From Medicago truncatula (taxonomy: Eukaryota; Streptophyta; Magnoliopsida; Fabales; Fabaceae): a stretch of 64,000 nucleotides of DNA. This document shows, one piece after another, positions 47,800 to 60,071 of the stretch. The translations under genes were made by a program, and so were the position numbers. Each line of letters starts with the position of its first letter. Within the stretch, counting starts at the first letter, position 1. The DNA lies in the NCBI RefSeq assembly GCF_003473485.1, contig NC_053046.1, positions 6,892,001-6,956,000 of the forward strand, written 5' to 3'. A model generated the notes under the pieces. That model was not told the origin of the DNA, searched no databases, and saw only the letters and a list, made by a program, of their open reading frames with translations.

Positions 47800-50700
47800 A
47801 TGTTTCTTCATCTTCATCACATGATAAAAAATTTCATCATGATCATAACAATCTTCTTATTGAGCAAAACAAGAGCACAGAACAACAGCAATAACACAAC
47901 TTGTTTGAATCGTTGTGGAGATGAAACTCTTCAATATCCTTTTGGAATCTCTGAAGGTTGTGGAATCAAACTAAACTGTACCAACAACAAAGTCCAAATT
48001 GACGATTTTCTGATTCAAAACTTAACAAAAAACAGTATATTCATCTACCTTCCTGCAAAATGCAACCGTAGTATTGCATCTATTCGACCACTTTTCAATG
48101 ATAATTTTGCTCCAACAAGAAACAATAGTTTTCTAGTTCAAGATTGTTCAGCTTCTTTAGGTGGATGTGTGATTCCAGCTTCAAGTTTTGGTGGAAATCA
48201 GATTGAAGTTGAAAGCTGTGATAGCAAAAGTAGTAATATTAGTTGTTTTACTCAAGAGTATCATGAAGGAGATGTTGATGTTTTGAGTTATGATGAATTG
48301 AATAAGACTAAGTGTAACTATTTGTTCTCAGCTATTGCTGTTGAACAGAACAAAGAAATTTCTTTGCAGTTTCAAGCTATTGAATTAGGTTGGTGGCTTC
48401 AAGGTTCTTGTGAATGTTCTAACAATGCTACTTGTTCAACGGTAAATTTGCAAGGAAATGGTACTGGATTTCGTTGTCAATGTGTTGATGGTTTCCGAGG
48501 AGATGGATTTGCTAGCGGCACTGGTTGCCGGAAAGGTCAGTTTAATTTTTTTACTAAATGCATGTTTAGTATCACGGTGACTTTGTCAGAATCACGGTAA
48601 TTGCACAATGATTCCAACAAACCATCTATTATTGTTTTTAGGTATTTTATGTGTTTTTCAGAAATGGGATTTGTTTTATTATTATACTTTGATTCTTATT
48701 TCTAGAATAATTATAATGCTGCATAAAAATAATGAATTATGATGCTTTTTGACAAATTGGTTTGGTGCTTCTTTATTTTATGGCCATTCAAGTTGCTGCA
48801 CTTCAATTCTGTGCTGTAGAAAAAGAAAGATTGCACTTTTGTTCGCCTGCTAAAAAATACTACATCTTAAAAAACTGAATTTAAAGATGCAAATTTAAAA
48901 CTGTATTTCTTTTTCATTTAATTTTAAATTTTGATTTGGGATTGATCAAAAGGTTAGTTTGTGATTTGTTAAGGCTCCCCTTGTATGGAAATTTTGTTTC
49001 TTTGCTGGCAAACTAGGGACTTGTATCATATAGTCATGCAGTAGTGGGTTTTTATATTTTTTATAAGCAAATTCTTGGGAAAAAGAATTTGTTAGTAGCA
49101 ATATCAAACTTTAAACAAATATAATACTCATTTGGTGTTTCAATTTTCAACCCATACCACTAGAGCTATTACTTTGAAAATGTAGTGGACCTCAATTGAT
49201 AGACAAAGATCAGCAACTCTTATTTTCAGATGCATTTAATAAAGTTAGAGCATAAGCTAGCTAGCTGTCTTAGTGCATGTTTGAATCTGTGGTAAGTCTG
49301 ACTAATCACGGTGAGTTATAGTAATTTTACAAAAGTTATGATTTAGAGTTTCAATAAAATTATAACGTGTCTATGATTTTATCAAACTCACGGTCATCTC
49401 AACCATTGAGATCATTTCATTGTAAATGTATTTTTTAATTGCGAAATTTTATCCCACAAATGTTCGACGCCAACTTTTCCTTTGTGGCAAGTAACAAACT
49501 AGTTTTTTTTTTTAGTCTTGTGGACCTTGAGGGTCCTATTAGGCTCCTTTATTTTTGAATTGATATATGGAAGTAAAGCAACTATTGATTGCTTGTTTTC
49601 CTCTTTAAATTCTATGCATACCACTTTTGATGCTTCTAGTATCATGGAAAAGAGGATGAGGATGTATGGTAAATGAATGTGTCATGTACTCATGTGTGTT
49701 CTTATCTTGTCTTGAATTAGTTTTTTTTGGTGTGCTATTTGTTTTGAATGGGAACCTATTAACAAAGAAAGAATCCTTCAAAAGTCAACATCAGTGGCTG
49801 CACATGTGTGGTAGCTAAGAATAAGATTGCCCTGAATTTTTTTAGTATTGATGGTGGTCAAAAGAGAGAGGTGGTGGTGATACATTAACAATAATAGGAA
49901 TTAAGAGTTAGGAAATGACCTTATATAAATATTAATTAATGTGATTACTTCTAAACTTTAAGCATGAGGACATCACCGACAGAACAATTTTGTTACCTTT
50001 TCATACTTTGCTGACAGAGGAAATTGAGTCTCATTCGAGTTTCTCGATTAAACAAAATAAACATCTAACAAACATGCTAGTAGGAACTAAATGTCAAACA
50101 TTTGCTGAGCTGTGCCACGTTAATTGCGGCAAATTTATAGCTTTGCATGAGTTTGAATATTATCTTTTTTTTTTATTTATTTAAAATGGTTTTTTATTAA
50201 ATTTTCCAAGAAGAATATTTTATAAAAAAAATCTTAAAAAGTTAATCAAAACTAAACATGCATTTTGTGATCAATGATTTGTGTGAAGTTTGTTTTTGAC
50301 TCAGTCAGCAAGTAACATTTTAGATACTGCACATTCAGGTCATCCAAATTGGTTGGTTGAGAATAGTATTTGTTTGTCTGTTCCTTTAGTAAATATTGAA
50401 ATCTTTTTAACAATTTACCAATGGTTGCTTTGTCTCAGCTCCAAGTTGCAGTGCTTCAACAATAACATCCGGGGGATGTGGGAGTGCAACTAAAATCGGC
50501 GTTGTTGTCGGAGGTATAACCTTTACTTTCATTCCTCGTATCGATGTAAATAAATTTGATTATTGCTACATGAATAATTTTGATTAATGTTACATGATTG
50601 TTCACATTTAACAGCGGTTGTAGCCGGAGTTGTGATTGTGGCTGCTCTCATTCTTATATGGTACTGTGCCAGGCGCCGTTTTACTTGGTTGAGAAAACAT

Positions 50701-51906
50701 ACCAGAGTAAAGCGCCTACTACGTGAAGCTGCTGGAAACTCTATTGTGCCTCTCTACGCTTACAAAGACATAGAAAAAGCTACAAATTCTTTCTCTGATA
50801 AACATATGCTGGGAACCGGGGCTTTCGGTACAGTCTATGCTGGAAAACTTCACAATGATGAGTTTGTTGCAATAAAGAAGATAAGGCATAGAGACACCAA
50901 TAGTGTAGATCAAGTCATGAATGAGATCAAGCTCCTTTCTTCGGTCAGTCACCCGAATTTGGTTCGCCTCCTAGGTTGCTGCATTGAGGAGGGAGAACAG
51001 ATACTTGTTTATGAATATATGCCACATGGAACGCTTTCTCAACATTTGCAGAGAGAGAGGGGTAAAGGTCTTCCGTGGACAATACGACTCACCATTGCTT
51101 CTGAAACTGCTAATGCTATAGCTTATCTCCATTCTGCAATTCATCCTCCAATTTACCACAGAGACATAAAATCCAGCAATATACTCTTGGATTATAACTA
51201 CAAATCTAAAGTAGCTGATTTTGGGCTTTCTAGGCTTGGCTTGATGGAGACATCACATATTTCAACTGCACCACAAGGGACTCCAGGTTATGTGGATCCT
51301 CAATACCACCAGAATTTCCATCTTTCTGATAAAAGTGATGTATACAGTTTTGGAGTGGTTTTGGTAGAGATAATAACTGCCATGAAAGTGGTTGATTTTG
51401 GCAGACCTCAGAGTGAGATTAATTTAGCTGCACTTGCTGTTGATAGGATTCGGAGAGGTTCTGTAGATGAGATTGTAGATCCCTTCCTTGAACCAAATAG
51501 AGATGCTTGGACTCTATATTCCATTCATAAGGTGGCTGAGCTTGCATTTAGATGCCTTGCTTTTCATAGTGACACGAGGCCTACTATGATGGAAGTGGCT
51601 GAGGAGCTGGAGTACATCAGACGCCGTGCATGGGCAACTATGGAGGAAGCCATATGCTTGGGTTCATCAGTTGGATCCGGAAGTTCATCGCCTCGCTATG
51701 GAAGTGAGAACTCAGTGAGTGGTATTAAGTTGAAGACAGTAGGTCAAGAGAGTGAGGGATTGATTGTTCCACCCAAAAATGATAACATATTGAAGTCTAT
51801 GGAAATGGAGGTGATGGACAGCTCCCCTGTATCGGTGCATAATCCTTGGTCGAGTGGACCGAGCTCACCTTCAACGAACAGCTTGTTGGGAAACGTCGTT
51901 CGGTGA
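47800..51906 (+). CDS. WAKL14: Wall-associated receptor kinase-like 14-type protein, three exons
   Basis: Exons 47800-48535, 50439-50513 and 50615-51906 join in phase to 700 residues. A signal peptide (FIMIITIFLLSKTRA) precedes a GUB_WAK-type extracellular region beginning CLNRCGDETLQYPFGISEGC, with many N-glycosylation sites. A Cys-rich EGF-like segment follows (CECSNNATCS, RCQCVDGFRGDG). The membrane helix VVAGVVIVAALILIW spans the exon 2/3 join. The kinase domain shows the G-loop GTGAFGTVYAG, VAIKK, catalytic HRDIKSSNILLD (an RD kinase), DFGLSRL and GTPGYVDPQYH, so it looks active. WAK-like proteins sit in the plasma membrane and bind wall pectins or perceive damage; the ligand here is unknown. 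Intron 1 is 1.9 kb. The three-exon layout and Ser-rich tail fit the WAKL14/20 group. Confidence 0.9.
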
Positions 51907-52861
51907 CATAAGCCTCCAGCAATGTGAATAATACTAAAGCCATATATACAACAGTTTTATTTTCTCTCTCAACTGTCATTGATATAGATATTTTTATGTG
52001 TGATTAAGATTCTGGTTTACTAACATCTTCCAAAAGCTTATATGCAAAAATAATCAGCAGTAGATATACAAAATTTTCTATGCAGACAAGATGTAAACTA
52101 TGAATAGTTATTATATATTAAGCGGACAATTTTCTATTAAGCAAGAATACCTTTGCTGCTTATTTCTTTTATTTTCCCTCTAAAATATACTCTATTAAGA
52201 GGACAATGTTTTGAAATAGCATGTTGTTAAAAGTTTCAGCTATGTTACTTCTGGAAGGTTATTTTAAAATTACTGAACCAGAAGACGTAGCCACATAGAC
52301 CCCTAGAACTGGAAGATTATCCAAAGAAAAGTGCCTGTAGTAAACAGCAAAAGATAACTATTCGATTGAGACTTGCGTCTTTAAAATTAACACAACCAAT
52401 CATTTTCTAAAGAATCGTGCACAACTCAATATGAAGTTTATAATGTGACGGAGGGAGTAATGCAAGTGTCTCAAATTTTCAAACATATCAGTATATGTCA
52501 TTTAAATTTCATAGTCGTGGATGCTTAATTATAATCAGAGCAGCACAAGAATGTTGTATCTACAGCAACAATTTCTGATTGACCAAGAGTTTCGTGAATT
52601 TAGTATCGGAGGGTAAACAGATATACATGGTTTAAACACATCAGTACAGTGAGTAGAGTAGCGAACTTATAAGCGTTGAAGTGCCCAGAGATCGCACGAA
52701 AATAGACATTTGAGCTAACAATTGCCATTGATATCGGGTTTTAGATCCTAATCTATAACCGGCTTTTACAATGTTTTTAATTTGTCTGCTGAAATGTTGC
52801 TCATTGACAAATCTAACAATTCACTGTAAAACAGTATGAAGAGAGTACTGTATGTTGTTAT
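51907..52861. other. Space between convergent WAKL14-type and HCF164 genes
   Basis: Contains 3' flanks of both genes. A lone Stowaway-like right end (gacggagggagtaatg) occurs near 52448 without a partner. Nothing else recognised. Confidence 0.45.
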
Positions 52862-55333
52862 CTAACCATGACTTCTTGGATCAACAACTTGATGCACCTT
52901 TCTTGCTTCAGCACTCGAATATTGACCTACAACACGTGCATGAGGCACCGATGTTTCACCACGAGCAAGCGCGTCTACATTTTCAAGCAAGTATTGTCTT
53001 GGAAGTCTACCTACTACGTTGCCCTCTTCATTCCCTTCTTTATCGAGGAAGGCAAAGTGTGGAATACCCTCCACACCGAACTCGTCAAGCTCTTGCTCCC
53101 ATTTCGTGTTATCCACATTCAACATCACAAAGTTCACTTTATTCCTGTTTTAAGAAGTTAAATGTGGTTAAGATTGAGAATTAGTATACACCAAAAATCA
53201 CAAACTATTTTTACAAAGTGTTGATATTTCCCTCAAATAACATCAACAAAAGTGAGAGATGAAAGTGATTACTTGTACTGCTGCTCAATTTTGTAGACAT
53301 CAGGAGCTAATTCCCGACAAACCTCACACCAATCTGCATAAAACTCAACGACAGTAGGCTTCCCATTTGAAAGAGCCTGTAACAAGAAACATCCAAAACC
53401 AGAATACAAACACTATCAGAAAATATATAGCTGATAAAATGTAACAATAACAACCTCAAATTGTTCTTCAAAAAAAAAAACTCAAATTGTAAGGTATCAG
53501 GTTTTTGGCCTAAGCTCAGGTAATGTACTAAATAGGGGGTTTGGCTACATTTGCTGACGTGGCTAGTTTGTTAGAGGGGAATGCCAGTTATATGAAGGAC
53601 CGGGATAGCAATAGAGGGGCATTCATTACTTCTCAGTTACGACCTTAGAGGATCTGGGCAGAGAAAGTCCTACCTCTGAAGGAGCAATGCTCTGTGGTTA
53701 GTTAGGAATCTACTTCCCAACTTCATTTTATCTTCTTCATCAATAATACAACCCCCCTTTCATCATTCCATGTATTATGACCCATTGTCATTATTATTAT
53801 AGTCTGTCAAATTCTTGTCTTGCAACACAGATGAACTTAAAAAAACCAGGTGTGTAGATTAGAAACATATAATTGGATATAAGAAATTAACTTTAAAACC
53901 ATTAGTTTTTCAATTTAAGATTGGAACTCTTTATTTTTTCCTTTTCAAAAGTGAATTACCACTATAAGGCCAATAAGTCACGCCTTCAAAGAAAGACCCT
54001 TTTTTCGGTGACAGAAACAGTTAGGTTTTATGCACAACCAACCCCAATTAAACGTATCTTTTGAATTGACTTATTTGAGCTTATAACTGTTGAGTATTGC
54101 TCATATATACAGCAATGAGGGACAAGGGGCGGAGAAGGAGCAAAGCTAGTGGAGCATTGTGAAACTCCCTCTGCTCCTGCCCTTGAGTTTGGCCCAAACG
54201 TGTGTTAGTCCCAATTGTTGTTCGCCTCTTGCAGTACGGTTCAGGTGTATTATTGTAAAGTGTAAACTGAACCAAAGTACTATATATATTTGTTATAACA
54301 TTGTAAACCCTAATTTATGACAAAAATAAATGGAACTATAACTGTTCTATAGTCGCATAGGTAGGCATCATAGGCCAACAAAACTGTGTCTCATTGTCTT
54401 TCAATTTTTGTTTTTTCTTATACTTGTATATCGGTTGTTGTTCTAACAATAACATAAGCACTTTTAAGTCTATTTGAGAAAGCTTATCCATAAGTTGTCT
54501 TCAGCTCATTGATATAAGCGGCCTGTTTGGATTAGGTTATTTGAGCTTATCTACTAGCATAAGCACTAGTGCAATTGTGGGGGTGCTTATGGAAACAACT
54601 TATAATTATTTTCAGCTTATATCATTAAACTCTTGAGAACAGCTTACTAAAAAACTAATAGTCTATTTATATTGAAACAAATTTGACTTTATTTTATCGA
54701 CTTGTACATAATGTATAAGCCCTTATATGATAAGCGTTTATGCTATAAGCTGATAATTAAACTGTTTATCCAAACAAGTTCAAGATCTTCATGACGAAAA
54801 CAAGTTATAACTTATATGAAAATAGTGTTAAGTTAAGAGTGGGAGGGAACCTGTTCATAAGGCAATGCAACAGCAGAGAGATCCTTCAAAGAAACACCAA
54901 AATCCAATCTAGCAAATACGAAAAGTCCCAAAGCTGCTAAAGTAGAAACAATAGCGATTTTTCTATTGATATCTTTACTTGGCAATTGAGGAAGACTAGT
55001 TGAATCAACGGCTGAAGTTGTCGTCGGTTTACTGCTACTAGTGCTAGGCTCAACCACCACTTTTATTTCCTGAGGCTGATAAAAATCATTAATTAATTAA
55101 AAACGAAGTTAATCAATGAAACAAAATTAATAATAGTGGAAATGATTTTTTACCGGTGTTGTTGAGGTAGTGTTATCTTTTTCGTTATGGTTTGGGTCTG
55201 TTTGGGAAGCTAAGGTGAGGAATTTGATGTGGCGGTGACGAGGAGGATATAGGGTGAACTGTTGAGAAGGTTGAAGATGGAGGCATGGTTGGAATCTATG
55301 AAAACCGATTGGATTTAAAGATAGACGAGCCAT
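52862..55333 (-). CDS. HCF164: HCF164 thylakoid thioredoxin-like protein, four exons
   Basis: Minus-strand exons 55333-55154, 55075-54851, 53376-53273 and 53144-52862 join in phase to 263 residues. The N-terminus ([20 protein letters not shown]) is a Ser/basic chloroplast transit peptide. A single membrane anchor, [17 protein letters not shown], follows. The thioredoxin fold starts [20 protein letters not shown] with the redox-active WCEVC pair, and continues [31 protein letters not shown] (cis-Pro) and a C-terminal helix. In Arabidopsis HCF164 is thylakoid-anchored with its thioredoxin domain in the lumen. It receives electrons from stroma through CcdA and is required for cytochrome b6f assembly. 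The upstream in-frame ATG at 55459 was rejected because MARL begins a much better transit peptide. Intron 2 holds a MITE. Confidence 0.93.
54521..54781. mobile_element. GCCTGTTTGGA-type MITE in HCF164 intron 2
   Basis: The left end gcctgtttggattaggtta is inverted relative to the right end actgtttatccaaacaagtt. The interior is rich in agcttat/ataagc words. It is the same family as the copy at 60633-60822 in the NASP gene. The end sequence resembles Tourist/Harbinger types. I could not fix a clean target-site duplication. About 80 bp of similar AGCTTAT-rich sequence just to the left suggests a second, partial copy. Confidence 0.65.
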
Positions 55334-57033
55334 GTCCACGGGGTGTTCAAAACAAATATCTTTGGTTGCTTGGTGAAGGAAGTAGCAGTAAGCAAGACAT
55401 AACTTGCACTTCATTCCAACTGCCACCGCTAATAAGAAAAAACAGATATTTTCTTTCAAAAAAAATGGAAAAAGGATATATATTATCCATTTATTTAATT
55501 TAGGATGGATAAAAAGGAGTATTTAAATACAAGCAAAATTGACTTTTTAGATTCATTCATTTAAGTATGTTTTAAGTATATACACACTTTCTTTCACACA
55601 AAAAAGTACCGCCTCCGTTATTTAAACTCTTGAAATTTTAATTTTATATTCAATGTGGGTTTTTTTAACTCGTGTCTTAAAGGTACAAGTTAAGAAGTTA
55701 GAAAAATAATTAATCAATAAACGCACAAGTTAAAAAGATAAAATTGAAATGTTTTAAAATTAAGAATACATATTTTTTAAGATTTTATTTTTACTTTTGA
55801 TTTCTTATCTTGTGTCTTAATGGCACAAGTTACCATTTTGGAGAAATGTTTGCGTCAGACATGTATGAGATACCTTGGCAAATATGTGTGAATGCATGTT
55901 AAAGAAATGAGGTGTGTTATTTGAACAACCATTTGATAGACAACTTATTTGACAACCATAAATTTACAAAGGAAAAGTAGGTTTTGGCACGAAAATCAAA
56001 GCAATAGAGAGATAAAGTAAAAACATATGTGAGTATGAGAGAGAAAGTTGTCACAAAAATTATTATAAAATGGTTGTACAAATATCATTTCTCTAAAGAA
56101 ATTCCACAATTCGTATTTCTTAAACCACCCTTCCTTCTTCCTCCTCACAGAAGCTAGCTTGTCTTCTCACCTTAGCATCGAGTCTCCTCCTTTCGTCCCT
56201 CGCATCTCAACCACTGGTCCATGACTTCTTAACACATTGTGATTTTGTCGCTTAAAACAAATTTACTATTAGGATGTTGTTAAAAATGTCACTTAGATAT
56301 CGTCATTGTGTTTCTCCAAATAGGTATGTAATTATTCTTACTTATATGTTGTTCAACATTTACTTTTTGCTACAATGTGAAACTTCTAATTTATACTTAA
56401 CTAGACTTTCCACCCGGTAGATGTAGTAGACAAAAACAAATCTCAATGCATATCAAAGAGAATGAAATATGTGGTCCCAAATATATGCAGATGTTGGAAT
56501 TCGAACCTCATACACCACACTTATTCACCTGAAAAATATTAATTTTTATCAATCGTATGTTACTTCATTCTTTTGTTAAAATTATATGTCAACGTTATAT
56601 TATTGGTATGTTACTTCATCTTTTTTTTTTTGACAAAATGTTACTTCATTCTTTTGTAAAAATTATATGTTAATGTTATATTATGTACCAAAAAATAGCT
56701 CATTCTTAACCTCAACATGTAAAATGTTTTATTTAAATAATTTTCCTTTTATCGAATATTTGGCCTTTACCATAAATGATACCCTTTAACTGTTTGTTGA
56801 AATGTTTCTTCCACCTGTTTATATAGATTGCAAAATTCTGGTGCATTTTGTGGTAGATATTTAACAAAGAGAGTTCAGTTCTAATTTGGATGAAAAATGT
56901 AATATTAACAAAAAAAAATATTGCTATAATCTTTCAAAACCTTTATATTCCAATAGGGCGATTTGTTTTGTTGAAGAAATAGGGCGATTTTTTTTGAAGA
57001 AATAGGGGAAATAAAGCGATGCCGATTTGCTTT
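55334..57033. other. Upstream of HCF164; no gene seen
   Basis: The first part is the HCF164 5' flank. A lone Stowaway-like end (taccgcctccgttatttaaa) occurs near 55608. At about 56485-56515 the words gttggaattcgaacctcata resemble a B box of a decayed SINE. No gene is supported. Confidence 0.4.
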
Positions 57034-57640
57034 GTTCATGAAAATAGTAGATTAGGTGTGAGCATTAGGGTTTAAACAGTAAAATTATGCAATAGGGTTT
57101 AGGTTAAAATTAGGGCTTACGGGTTAACTTTAATATATAAGAAGATTAGGTGAGAGCATTAGGGTTGTTCATGAAAATAGGAGATTAGGTGTGAACATTA
57201 GGGTTAAAACAGTAAAATTATGCAATAGGGTTTAGGTTAAAATTAGGGCTTACGGGTTAACTTTAATATATAAGAAGATTAGGTGAGAGCATTAGGGTTG
57301 TTCATGAAAATAGGAGATTAGGTGTGAGCATTAGGGTTAAAACAGTAAAATTATGCAATAGGGTTTATGTTAAAATTAGGGCTTACATGTTAACTTTAAT
57401 ATATAAGAAGATTAGGTGAGAGCATTAAGGTTGTTCATGAAAATAGGAGATTAGGTGTGAGCATTAGGGTTAAAACAGTAAAATTATGCAATAGGGTTTA
57501 GGTTAAAATTAGGGTTTACATGTTAACTTTAATATATAAGAAGATTAGGTGTGAGCATTAGGGTTAAAACAGTAAAATTATGCAATAGGGTTTAGGTTAA
57601 AATTAGGGCTTACATGTTAACTTTAATATATAAGAAGACA
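57034..57640. repeat. 133 bp tandem repeat rich in telomere-like words
   Basis: The marker gttcatgaaaatag recurs at 57034, 57167, 57300 and 57433, exactly 133 bp apart. A fifth, shortened unit (about 35 bp missing between two gattaggtg words) runs to about 57640. Each unit contains attagggttaaaacagtaaa, aatagggtttaggttaaaat and tagggcttac, so TTAGGG/TTTAGGG-like words recur many times on the plus strand. Copies are almost identical, implying recent amplification or homogenisation. Confidence 0.9.
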
Positions 57641-58298
57641 CACAAACAACTCGCACTTCCTCTAGCGAGAAATCGAACATTTGAAAGTCTTCTACTTTTT
57701 TTCGGTATTTTCAAATCTGGAATTGTAATTTACATGCATTTTTTGTGTTGTGAGTTGATAAAGATATTTATGATAAGATTTTTCTGTCTCAAGTTACCGG
57801 TTTATTTCCTGGTTGAGTCAAATCAACTTCTATTTCACTACCAAAAAAAAAAATAAATCAATTGCTATTTTTGATTAAAATTGTTTTTCTTTTATAAGAA
57901 CATGTTTCTTCCCACCATTTCATCATGGGGGACTCCAACCATAAACTAGTAACCAAATTAGTGACAAAATGCAACTCCCATTAAAGTTGCTGTTATGGGG
58001 CTGTCCTAAACCAAGTTGATCAAAATGTATGTATTGTATTGTATTAGACGGAATTAGTCCATACATTCAAACAAGCCAATTGTTATAGCTCTAAGATAAG
58101 ATGCATTCATATATCACATAATCACAAAGCCACAAAAATAAACACTAAAATGCATTGGTATGTAAAAACTAAACACAAAATGCAGGCACATTCTTACAAT
58201 TACAGAGTTATTGCATGATCACTTTTCACACAAACATACAAAATTGAATTGAATTCTAATAATAATATTATTCATAAACAACACTATACTGTCACGAG
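57641..58298. other. 3' flank of the plastid-type gene; no other gene
   Basis: A frame at 57614-57856 overlaps the repeat end and lacks any domain. The rest is the 3' side of the minus-strand gene at 58299-58784. Confidence 0.4.
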
Positions 58299-58784
58299 TC
58301 ATGACTTTGAACCTTCAGGTCCCAAAATACCATTCACCACCGCCGAAGCAACCAAAAGCCCAAAAACCTCTGCTCCCCCCACCACAATCGCCTGTGCCAA
58401 ATTCCCAAGCCCCACCCCCGTCTCTATCTCCTTCTCCGCCTCCTCCAATCCTAGTTCCGCCTTCTCAAGTCCTTTCTCCGCCGTCTCCAATCCTTTCTCC
58501 GCCGATTCAAATCCTTCCTTCACAATCTCCTCGGCCTTTTCCTCCGCTTTCTTCAGACTCTTTCGTATCCCAAACAGAGGAATATCCTGCGCCATAGACA
58601 CCGATTCCCTTGCCGTTAAAGCAGTAGACGCCGTGAGGAGAAACAGCATCTCCCTTCGTCCGGATGATGGAGACGCTGTTACGGAGTTTGTAGCTTTCGC
58701 TTTGCATGAAAATGTCGTCGCGTTGGAAACGATGACACGTTGAAAGGAGAGAGTTGGGAACGACGAGATTGCATACCCAACCAT
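58299..58784 (-). CDS. Predicted plastid/thylakoid protein with heptad repeat, intronless
   Basis: The frame encodes 161 residues. The first 45 are Ser/Thr/basic (MVGYAISSFPTLSFQRVIVS; ASPSSGRREMLFLLTASTAL), as in a chloroplast transit peptide followed by a twin-Arg-plus-hydrophobic stretch resembling a thylakoid-targeting signal. The mature part begins near DIPLFGIRKSLKKAEEKAEE. It then has a 7-residue amphipathic repeat, visible as EKGLETA, EKGLEKA, ELGLEEA and EKEIETG, predicted to be a long helix or coiled coil. A Gly/Ala/Val-rich hydrophobic segment (IVVGGAEVFGLLVASAVVNG) near the C-terminus could span or lie on a membrane. I recall a conserved but poorly characterised plant thylakoid protein like this; its function is unknown to me. 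The other frames over this region are shadows. Confidence 0.75.
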   Translation of the reverse strand: MVGYAISSFPTLSFQRVIVSNATTFSCKAKATNSVTASPSSGRREMLFLLTASTALTARESVSMAQDIPLFGIRKSLKKAEEKAEEIVKEGFESAEKGLETAEKGLEKAELGLEEAEKEIETGVGLGNLAQAIVVGGAEVFGLLVASAVVNGILGPEGSKS

Positions 58785-60071
58785 TTCTTCACGACACTCT
58801 GATCCTCTTCGTTTGTGGCTACTGATTCTTCATTCTTTTACAAACTTTAACGAAGTTTTGTAATTACCTAGATACCCTTCCTTTATCAACCGTTATAAAA
58901 CCTACACGTGTATAAAATAATCCAAAAAAATGTCCGGGTTTTTAAATGGATCCTTGCATTGGATTTGGGTTTCTAAATCCGACTGTTTTAAGAATAATCA
59001 TCCATTTCTCTCTAAAATTGTAAGGGTCAAGCATTTACCTCTTGAAATTTGCAATAAAAGTCATTTTGTTAATTTGTGGTAAGTGATATAAATCAAGAAT
59101 TATTTTAATTTGTTAGCACTTTCTTTGTTTTAGGTATTCCATTTATGTTTTATGCACTTTTGATTATAACGACTAGTTGTTTTGATTTTATCGATAAGAT
59201 GATTTTCATTTACTAAAATATTTTTATTAGCAATGAAATAGTTAAGTGAATTAAAATACAACAAGAAAAAAAAGTTGTATTGATATTGTCTTTTAATAAC
59301 AAAAGTTAGCACTTTAGTTTTCTTCTTTCTATAATTTGAACTTTGAACGGTTAACTACTTTAACTTTTTTAACGCCCTAGCTAAAATCAATTAAGCTACC
59401 CAGTTATGTCAATTGTATTCATATTCTAAAAGAACAAATAATTTAAGACTTATAAATATTGCTAAATGGGCAATGGTTTGAATATACAAAAAATGTTGGT
59501 TGGATTGGAGCAATGTTCCATTTGATAGCGAGGGTGATGATTACAAGCACTCTACCACTTAAGTTAGTGAAAGAGCGAAAAGTGAGAGGTTAATAGTAGA
59601 AATGTGTATACATTGCGTTGAAGTGAGAATGAGTAATATAGTGTTGGAGTAACTATTGAGAAGTAATTGGGAGTTGTTACGAACAACATTCTTGAAAAAG
59701 ATCAATCGTGAGGATGCGATGGATTGAACATTTAGACAATATAAATACTTATTAAAAAACGAATGGAGCAAGTGATATAATAATTAAATAACTAAATTAA
59801 TAAAGTGGGATATGCGATAAATCAATGTAATTAAAAAAGATATTTTTTCCTAATTCACTGATTTCATGGTAAAAAGCTCCACCTTTGCAATTTCAGAGAG
59901 CGGTAGTTTTTTTCCTTAATTTCATTTTCATTTTTCACATTTTGCGCCACAAAGAAAACCTTAAAACCCCAAAACCCAAACCCTCGTAACTCGTCGTTGA
60001 ACAAATTGAACCAAAATCTCAACTTTCCCTCTTCTCATTTCTCTCTCTCACGAAATTCTCCCAAAATCACC
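58785..60071. other. Divergent promoter region between the heptad-protein and NASP genes
   Basis: The two genes are transcribed away from each other. AT-rich, no gene or bounded repeat recognised. The last 100 bp before 60072 is the NASP leader, rich in ccaaaaccc and ctctctc words. Confidence 0.45.

Noticed and set aside
53490-53830. Possible LTR fragment in HCF164 intron 2 (region ending with catcaataatacaaccccc)
   Set aside because: The wording is suggestive but neither end nor family could be established.
55127-55459. Longer HCF164 start at 55459
   Set aside because: It would add a hydrophobic Cys-rich stretch before MARLSLNP; the downstream ATG at 55333 gives a typical chloroplast transit peptide.
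58249-58743. Plus-strand 164-residue Pro/Ser/Ala-rich frame opposite the heptad protein
   Set aside because: It is the mirror image of the 21 bp coding repeats; the minus-strand frame has transit peptide, heptads and hydrophobic segment.
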